Shown: positions 57,775 to 64,000 of the stretch, piece by piece
How positions within the stretch are numbered: position 1 is the first letter of the stretch
Layout of the letters: every line of letters begins with the position of its first letter
Origin: Lucinisca nassula
Taxonomy: Eukaryota; Mollusca; Bivalvia; Lucinida; Lucinidae
Reading direction: 5' to 3'
Length of the DNA: 64,000 bases
Assembly (NCBI GenBank): GCA_963580285.1
Contig: OY757015.1
Location: 149,294,082-149,358,081 of the forward strand
The notes under the pieces: model-generated
The model's database searches: none
Told to the model about the DNA's origin: nothing
The model's input: only the letters and a program-made list of their open reading frames with translations
Position numbers and translations under genes: made by a program

Positions 57775-57904
57775 CTTTGTAGTTTGTTTCCATAGTTACA
57801 CTAAATATTGGGACACCTTCATAAATTTCTATAGTACCTGAACCAACCAAGCACTGTAGAAAATTATATGGCAGACTGCAATGTAATTTTTTTCCAATTT
57901 TTTT

Positions 57905-57990
57905 TTTCAGCAAAACTAAGGCCTGACATTTCATATGAATTGTCTGCCCCAGCAGACAGTTCACATGAAATGTCAAACCTTATTTTCACT
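57905..57990. repeat. Palindrome downstream of exon K
   Basis: Arms GGCCTGACATTTCATATGAA and TTCACATGAAATGTCAAACC around TTGTCTGCCCCAGCAGACAG. Confidence 0.75.
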
Positions 57991-58498
57991 GAAAAATAAG
58001 AAAAATACTTCGAATATGTCATCTGCTAAACATGCTAAATGATTGAAGGATTAAAATTTGAAGTAGGTAGTTTTCCTACCAGTTGATTGGTCAAAATTTG
58101 GAATTTGAATGGAACATAGTGTAAACCCTGAGCAGACTTCCCTGTATGAACCTGTCTGATTGGGATCTACACAGTTTGAGCAGGCACATTTGTCCCAATT
58201 GTTAGAATGATTATGTTTTGTTTTTTTCTTCATGTGCTTTGAAAACATTTGCAAGGAGCCAGCAAACTGGACTACTGGATTTACATACCGGTACCCCAAT
58301 GAGCCTATATATCTCTCACTACTGTGAATTCAAGCTTTGCTCAGATCACAATTGAGATGCCAAATTCAGGTGGTTGGTCTTGGAGCACCACTTTCCTTTG
58401 CCCATCTCTTATCAAACCATTTTGTACGGAAACCCCAAGTGGGTGGATCTTTGGCAAATAGTGCAGGCCCAGAAGGTGGCATCTGATTTTTAAATAAA

Positions 58499-58729
58499 TT
58501 AACCCATTTAGTACCAGAAACACCAAAACAGGTGCCCGTGCAAACAGTGAAGGCCCAGATGAGACACTGCAGAATGTTGTGTCTGATCAGGGCCTACACT
58601 GTTGACGAAAAGTTAAGCCATTTTCGAAATAAAATTTGAAGAAAACACAACCTGACACCGCTAAATTTTGAAATGGACTCCTCATATATATATAAGGAGG
58701 TAGATTCCATTTGGTACATGAAGGGTTAA
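58499..58729 (+). mobile_element. TTAA MITE, family B, copy 10
   Basis: TTAA at 58499-58502 and 58726-58729; core diverged. A truncated B copy precedes it at about 58417-58490. Confidence 0.8.
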
Positions 58730-58820
58730 AAGAAAAAAACACTTGGCAGTCCTTAATTTTGAAATGGACTCCTGCTCTAAATACAAGGCAGAAGGTTCAG
58801 TAAAAATTGGGTATATTAAG

Positions 58821-59282
58821 TTAACCGATTTTATATGGGAAACCTCAAACAGGTCATTGGCAAACAGTGCAGGTGGGGATCAGACCCCACAGAATGTGGC
58901 GGCTGGTCTGGGCCTTCAATGTTCACAGACAGTTCAGCCATTTTATATTAAAATAGATTTCTAATTGTAATGAACCTACCTGGCTCCCTTCCACACAGAG
59001 CTAAACCTGACCACGCTGCTTAGAGGTTCTAAGCCTGCCCAGGAAAAGTGGTGCGAGTTGGCCCGTCCATGCATATAAACTCTTTTGGTTTCATTGGGTG
59101 GCAGGGCTTGAGATATCATTTCATCTCAGTGTCGGGAATTGGAAGCAATGTCTCCAAAATGACCTAAACAGTGTTGACGGGGATGATAAACCTCAAATCA
59201 AACAAAATCAAACAAACAAGTCTGACTCCCCTAAATTTCTGTTGTATATAAGCAAGATTCCACCCAGTTCAAAATGGGTTAA
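58821..59282 (+). mobile_element. TTAA MITE, family B, copy 11, split by a SINE
   Basis: The left part is 58821-58965 (TTAACCGATTTTATATGGG) and the right part 59220-59282 (CTCCCCTAAATTTCTG to GGGTTAA). Between them lies a 5'-truncated S1 SINE at about 58980-59217. Confidence 0.75.
58980..59217 (+). mobile_element. SINE family S1, 5'-truncated
   Basis: GATATCATTTCATCTCAGTG, CTCCAAAATGACCTAAACAG and a (CAAA)n tail, inserted in a family B MITE. Confidence 0.75.
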
Positions 59283-59346
59283 AACATTCTAGGAAGGGCT
59301 GTGGAACCTGTTAATTCAGCTCTGTGTGTAACAGCTCAGTTATTAC

Positions 59347-59512
59347 ACATTCAAGAAGGGCAGTTGTCAGTTTCTGATGAAAGAATGTGCACTGTATTGG
59401 TTAACCATTTACGTATAGGCCTGCCCAGGAAGTGTGAATAGGTAAACTGACTGGCTCAAAATGACCAAAATATTGTTGACTGGGTGGTTTACTCCAATAC
59501 AAACAAAACAAT
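59347..59512 (+). mobile_element. SINE family S2, 3' part
   Basis: AAGAAGGGCAGTTGTCAG, ACTGTATTGGTTAACCATTT and TGACTGGCTCAAAATGACC, with a CAAACAAAAC tail. Confidence 0.75.
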
Positions 59513-59748
59513 TATTACAGTGAACAAAGCAATAGTATGTCTGTATTGACTGTACTGTTTTTTTTTTAAAAAATGCATCTGTCACTGGGTTCCTTTTTGC
59601 TGGCTCTCGGCCTTATCGTGACTTCTAACCACTAACCTCATGTTTCCCTTGATTTCTGTTCTTTTATAACAGCTTATTACAGCTGTACATGTTTGCCTTA
59701 TATATACACATTATATTGACCCTAAATATTTCGACACCAGAAAAACAT

Positions 59749-60048
59749 TGTTTGTTTGATTTGAGGTCAAACGTTCCTGTCAACACTGTAAAGGTCATTT
59801 TGGAGACGTTGCTTCCAATTTTGTGGGACTTTTACCCAACATTGTGATGAAATTACATCGCAAGCCCTGCCACCCAATGAAACCAATAGGGTTTATAAGC
59901 ATGGACAGTCGGTCTCACACCGCTTTTCCTGGGCATGCTTAGATCCTTTAAGCAGTTTACCAGTACTTGTGCGTGGGTCGGTTTCAGCTCTGTGTGGAAG
60001 CATCATGCAGCCCATCTATCTCTTCAAGCCCCGATGGGTGGGGGCAAT
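59749..60048 (-). mobile_element. SINE family S1, full length, minus strand
   Basis: The tail complement GTTTGATTTGAGG is on the left and the head complement CAAGCCCCGATGGGTGGGGG on the right. Confidence 0.86.
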
Positions 60049-60072
60049 ACCAGAAAATCATAAAAATCAGCC

Positions 60073-60150
60073 TGAGCAAACAGTGTAGACCCAGATCAGA
60101 CTGCTCCTGAACTGATCAGGATCTACACTGATCAGGGTCTACACTGTTTG
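60073..60150. repeat. Solitary palindromic core with duplicated right arm
   Basis: GCAAACAGTGTAGACCCAG is followed by CTGATCAGGATCTACACTG and then a second GATCAGGGTCTACACTG ending in TTTGC. Confidence 0.75.
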
Positions 60151-60389
60151 CCACTGAACCAAAAGTGTTGCAGCCAAAATAAATAATGAACAATTTATGA
60201 TACTGTAAGCCTCAAAAAAGTTTCTGAATATTTAGGGTAAGCAAGGTTTATGCTATGATTATTTATTGCATGTCGAATATATGATGCATGTTTAGTATTT
60301 AGAATACCAGGAAAAATAGTTTATAGTCAGTTTTGTACCATTGCAGGAGAGAATTCACCCTTAAAATTGGCTTCATTAAAAAGAAAATA

Positions 60390-60594
60390 CTGTGACATTC
60401 TGCTATTGAGACCACCTAAAATTAAGACTAATTCTGCCTTAAAAAGCTTATTTAGAAGGGTGATGTTATTCTTTTTTCATGTTTCTGCACACAATGTCCT
60501 CTGGTCAGGGACCACCTTTGGGACTGTTCAAAAGTGGTCTTAAAGACCACTTTTGATCAGTCCCAAAGGTTGTCTTAATATAGGAATTTTACTG
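60390..60594 (+). mobile_element. TA-flanked MITE, family D, copy 3
   Basis: It is closely related to 41871-42076 (GTCCTCTGGTCAGGGACCAC, GGTCTTAAAGACC). The left end is diverged. Confidence 0.72.
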
Positions 60595-60904
60595 TTATTA
60601 CATTAAGGTGGGGTTTCTGGTGACAATTTGGTTGTTTTTGAGTTTGACACAGTCAACACTATGTAAGGTCAGATTAAGCACACTTTTCCTGGTGATGCTT
60701 TGGCTAATTGATTAACCAAAACACGTTCTTTTGCAAGAAACTGGCCCCTGCATTTTTTAATCAGCTGAAGGGAGACAATAACCATAAAAACATTTTAGTA
60801 AGAATGTTTCTGGACCCAGCAGGTATCAAACCCCTGACCTGATCACAGATCAAATGCGTATCCAGCTGAGCTCCAGAAGCCAGATACTAATGAAGTGTTT
60901 GCTC

Positions 60905-61137
60905 TTAAGGGAAATGGATATACCTGGCAGATTTTTCTGCCATTTTTCAAAGGGGGACAACTTTTGCTTTTCTTTAAATGCTGTCTCACGGAAACAGGGT
61001 CTACTTTTAAAGGAAAGAATTTGCTCCTGAGGAGCAAATTTTTTCCTTTAAGACTAGACCCCTATTGACATGAGAGTGAGAGACAAAAATACTATTGCAA
61101 GAGTTGCTTCCCCTGAAGGGGTATCCATTCCCCTTAA
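60905..61137 (-). mobile_element. TTAA MITE, family G, copy 3
   Basis: The ends are TTAAGGGAAATGGATATACC and GGGGTATCCATTCCCCTTAA. The inner palindrome is AATTTGCTCCTGAGGAGCAAA. Confidence 0.83.
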
Positions 61138-61644
61138 ATATAAAGGCCAAGAAAAACTGCATATGAAAATGTTGTCTGCTTATGTAATCTGCTGCATATT
61201 CTTCCCAACTTTTCAACCTATTTTTTTGCATGCAGGCAAACAGTGTGGACTCTGATCATACTGCCCCTTGAGAAGGAGAAGCAGTTTGATCTGGGTCCAC
61301 ACTGTTTGCAACAATGACCTTATAAGTAACTAGCAGACAACAAAGCAGATGACAATTGTTGTGATAGGCATTTTAAGGATTAATTGGAAGAATTTGACCA
61401 CTAAGGGAACTCTTAATATCCACCTTTTGAAAAGAGATGCAGATATGACAGGAAAAAAAAATGTTGCTGCTTTTTCCAGTAATCGGATTCAGACTATTTC
61501 ATCAATCAAAATGTAAATATGGGCTGCATCAACTAAAAAGAGGCCTTTGAGTATGAGTGCCCAGCAGAGACTCAGATCAGCCTGTGCATCCATGCAATCT
61601 GATCAGAGTCTTTGTCATGTGCCACAGATCACAGATACACACTA

Positions 61645-61846
61645 AGATGGCTTTTGTACCAGAAACCCCAAAACACGTACCTGGCAAACAGTGCAGGCCC
61701 AGATCAGGGCCTACACTGTTTGCAAAAAGCTCAGCCATTTTCCAAATCAATTTTGAAGAAAACACAACCTGACACCCCTAAATTTTAAATGGACTAAGGT
61801 TATATATAAGGAGGAAGGTTTCATTTGGTACAAAAAGGGTTATATA
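61645..61846 (+). mobile_element. TTAA MITE, family B, copy 12, core deleted
   Basis: The B ends and flanking blocks are present, but the core is reduced to GCAGGCCCAGATCAGGGCCT: the hairpin tip has been lost. Confidence 0.75.
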
Positions 61847-62430
61847 AATGAGTTGGTATGCAGCCTAATTTTAGTCTTTGCTGAGCATCCTCAATGATCC
61901 TTTTTGTTTGCTATGGCCTGTATTACAGTGCTTTCAATAGCAGATTTTCTGATCAATAATGCTGGATGATTAGATGGATTAAAAATGTGCAATCTCATGA
62001 ATTAAACAGTTGTAAAGTTTTGCTACTCCAGCCAAGTATTCTCCAAGTCTAAACTATGTTTGTATAGTCAAAGGATTGATCTAAAAGCATGCTGATGTTG
62101 ACATGCATTTTTACCACACCTAAACCTCTTATTACCACTCATGATTATAACATGATTTTTGGATATAACATGGTTTAAATTGGAAGTGGGGTCCGAAAAA
62201 TGTATAGTGTTGCGAGCCAAGTGTAGCACAAAGGAAATGAAAGTGAAAAAGCAGACGTCTTAAAAAAATAATATTTACAAAATGTTTTAACTGTAATAAA
62301 CAAATTTCTACTTAGCTCTGCTTTTAAATATCCTTAACATTCTGTTGTCTGATCCCACAGTGTGAGCACTAAGACGAAAATGAATATTAATCCTTAAGTA
62401 ATCCAGCACAGGATTTAGAATGAAATTTTC
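61847..62430 (+). other. Stretch without recognised features
   Basis: AT-rich. No exon completing the FYVE finger and no known repeat seen. Confidence 0.45.
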
Positions 62431-62644
62431 TTAACCCTTGTCCTGCTGAGCCCGGATATGCCTTACCTTTCAAAACAACGTAGATCCAGATCAGATGGCT
62501 TCTGCAGAAGCCATCTGATCAGGATCTACATTGTTTGTCATTCCGATTGTGGATTTGTTGCAATAATTTGCATCAAAAAATCTGATTGGTTGATAATCAG
62601 TACTGGGCATGGCATATTTAAATATTCAGCAGGACAAGGGTTAA
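62431..62644 (-). mobile_element. TTAA MITE, family A', copy 12
   Basis: TTAA at 62431-62434 and 62641-62644; subfamily A' (CCTTGTCCTGCTGAGCCC). Confidence 0.82.
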
Positions 62645-62862
62645 AACTCCCAAACTGATCTAAAGGAAAATCCTTCATATATAGATTCAGAGAAGATTCT
62701 AGAAGCCTGTAGAAAGACATTTGCTCATATGCTAAAAATAATGGGATTTTGAAATTCATTACCCAAACGCGCCTATACAAATACATTGCCACCTTTATCG
62801 CCGAAAAAATGAAAATTTTATGATGAAAAATTGTGATATTTTTCTTATTTCTGCTCCAAATA

Positions 62863-62925
62863 TAGATTGTGGGCACTCTTTAGAACCGCCTCATCGAGGT
62901 GGTTCTAACGAGTACCCACAATCTA
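62863..62925. repeat. Family C palindrome
   Basis: TAGATTGTGGGCACT and CGAGTACCCACAATCTA arms around CCGCCTCATCGAGGTGG. Confidence 0.85.
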
Positions 62926-62989
62926 TATCTTAGAGCAGTAATAAGAAAAATAAGGTTTACCCCCGGAAACCCCAGTTTTACTATATAAA

Positions 62990-63850
62990 AGTGGGGTTTG
63001 AGGGGGTCAAAATTATATAGGCGTGTTTTCGTGATGTTTTGGTTATTCTTTAATCTCTTTTCTTAAAACAAAATATTAACCAACTATTATTATTCTCCGA
63101 CTCATACACTGGATCTTTCTTTCACAGTAAGAAATGGATAATTAAAATATCCAATTGGTTAAATATGGGAATTACAAAAAAAAAAAAAAATCTTATACAT
63201 AGCAATAGATTATATGGAATGGTCTTTTTCTGTATAATCAATTTCAATTTTGATTGGATATTGTTTACTTAAACATGGTTTCTATGTTGGATCCCAAAAA
63301 TAGTGTTACAAAGAAGTCGTCGTGTAATATCTCATTTCTCTAACATATATATTTTCATGTGTAAGTATTTGGCCGATCAACAGTAAAATAATTTCAAAAT
63401 TGCTTGAGGACTGGGCAGATGCTGTAAGTGTCATAGGAGCTTGTATGAAATGACAACCTGTGTTTCTAAGATTCTTTTGTTATCATATTACACAATGGCC
63501 TTGTTTACTGTGCTTTGAATTGGTCGGCTTATGCCACTGGCATTATCATTATCAAGTAGTTTGTCATCTTGAACTGTGATACGTTGTATTGCATTGCTTT
63601 TTGTGTAATTTGCATATATGACTAGCATGTTTAATATTGCATGGGTGCCATATCATATCTGTGCAATATTAAACTTATTTAATTGTGAAATATGAATGAT
63701 ATTAAGACATTTGGTGTGTTATTAATTGACTACCCTGGATTGAGGTCATGAGTATTAACACAACGTCAACCAATATTAACCGGAAGTCAAGAGATGTAAG
63801 GCTGAGGTCAAAAACCAGTAATTATATTTTTTTAATTTTATCAATTAATA
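62990..63850 (+). other. Stretch without recognised features
   Basis: AT-rich with small inverted repeats around TGTGCAATATTAAAC (about 63660). No exon recognised. Confidence 0.45.
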
Positions 63851-63855
63851 AAATT

Positions 63856-63993
63856 GTCATTAGTCAAGTTATTTCATATTGGCCAAGTTACAGGTCCTCT
63901 GTCAGACGTATTTGCCTCGGCCTTTGCCCTCAGACCAATACAGTAGACTTGGGACCTGTAACTGGGCCAGTACGAAATCACTTGATTAATAAC
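63856..63993. repeat. Long inverted repeat at the window end
   Basis: The arm 63856-63897 (ending AGTTACAGGTCC) is complementary, with several mismatches, to 63952-63993 (starting GGACCTGTAACT). It is possibly a palindromic MITE; both outer ends need the next window. Confidence 0.65.
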
Positions 63994-64000
63994 ATTATAA

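Noticed and set aside
57775..64000. Second half of the FYVE finger
   Set aside because: I looked for an acceptor followed by codons for HC..CG..FC and saw none; it may lie beyond the window or have been missed by eye.

Overview
This window is eukaryotic, intron-rich and packed with transposable elements. It reads as one long plus-strand gene with very large introns. Eleven exons between 4218 and 57765 encode a myotubularin-related lipid phosphatase of the MTMR6/7/8 subgroup, including the active-site motif HCSDGWDRT. The splice phases chain without a break into 644 codons. The first coding exon (start codon and N-terminal half of the PH-GRAM domain) was not found and probably lies upstream of base 1. 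The last visible exon ends inside what looks like the first half of a FYVE zinc finger, at a GC-type donor, so the gene probably continues past base 64000.

The organism is most likely a bivalve mollusc. The basis is the repeat content, not the gene: rolling-circle non-autonomous elements with a 5' hairpin, a GTCC/CCGT microsatellite, a tandem core of about 150-190 bp and a 3' hairpin followed by CTTGT or CTAG resemble the bivalve pearl/HINE class, and they occur with tRNA-derived SINEs and very many short palindromic MITEs. The species cannot be named from the sequence.

Layout. 1-4217: intron with TTAA-flanked palindromic MITEs and a 695-bp Helitron. 4218-4380: exon A (PH-GRAM). 4381-16896: intron with a small Helitron, a dead mariner carrying a MITE, a 465-bp-unit tandem element and a 40-bp minisatellite. 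16897-20164: exons B and C. 20165-29551: intron holding a nest of elements (rolling-circle element, then a CAGGG-TIR element, then a TTAA element, then a palindrome array). 29552-33628: exons D and E. 33629-43734: intron with two adjacent arrays of a ~167-bp unit (34261-39052) and several SINEs. 43735-47232: exons F, G (catalytic loop) and H. 47233-52827: exons I and J and a ~181-bp-unit element. 52828-57297: intron with a ~151-bp-unit element. 57298-57765: exon K. 57766-64000: more MITEs and SINEs, with no further exon recognised.

A recurring theme is one palindromic module, with left arm GCAAACAGTG..AG..CC.GATCAGA and the matching right arm. It sits inside at least three MITE families with unrelated ends, occurs in solitary form, and is also amplified into a 2.3-kb array. 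No RNA gene with a cellular role, CRISPR array or intact transposase was found.
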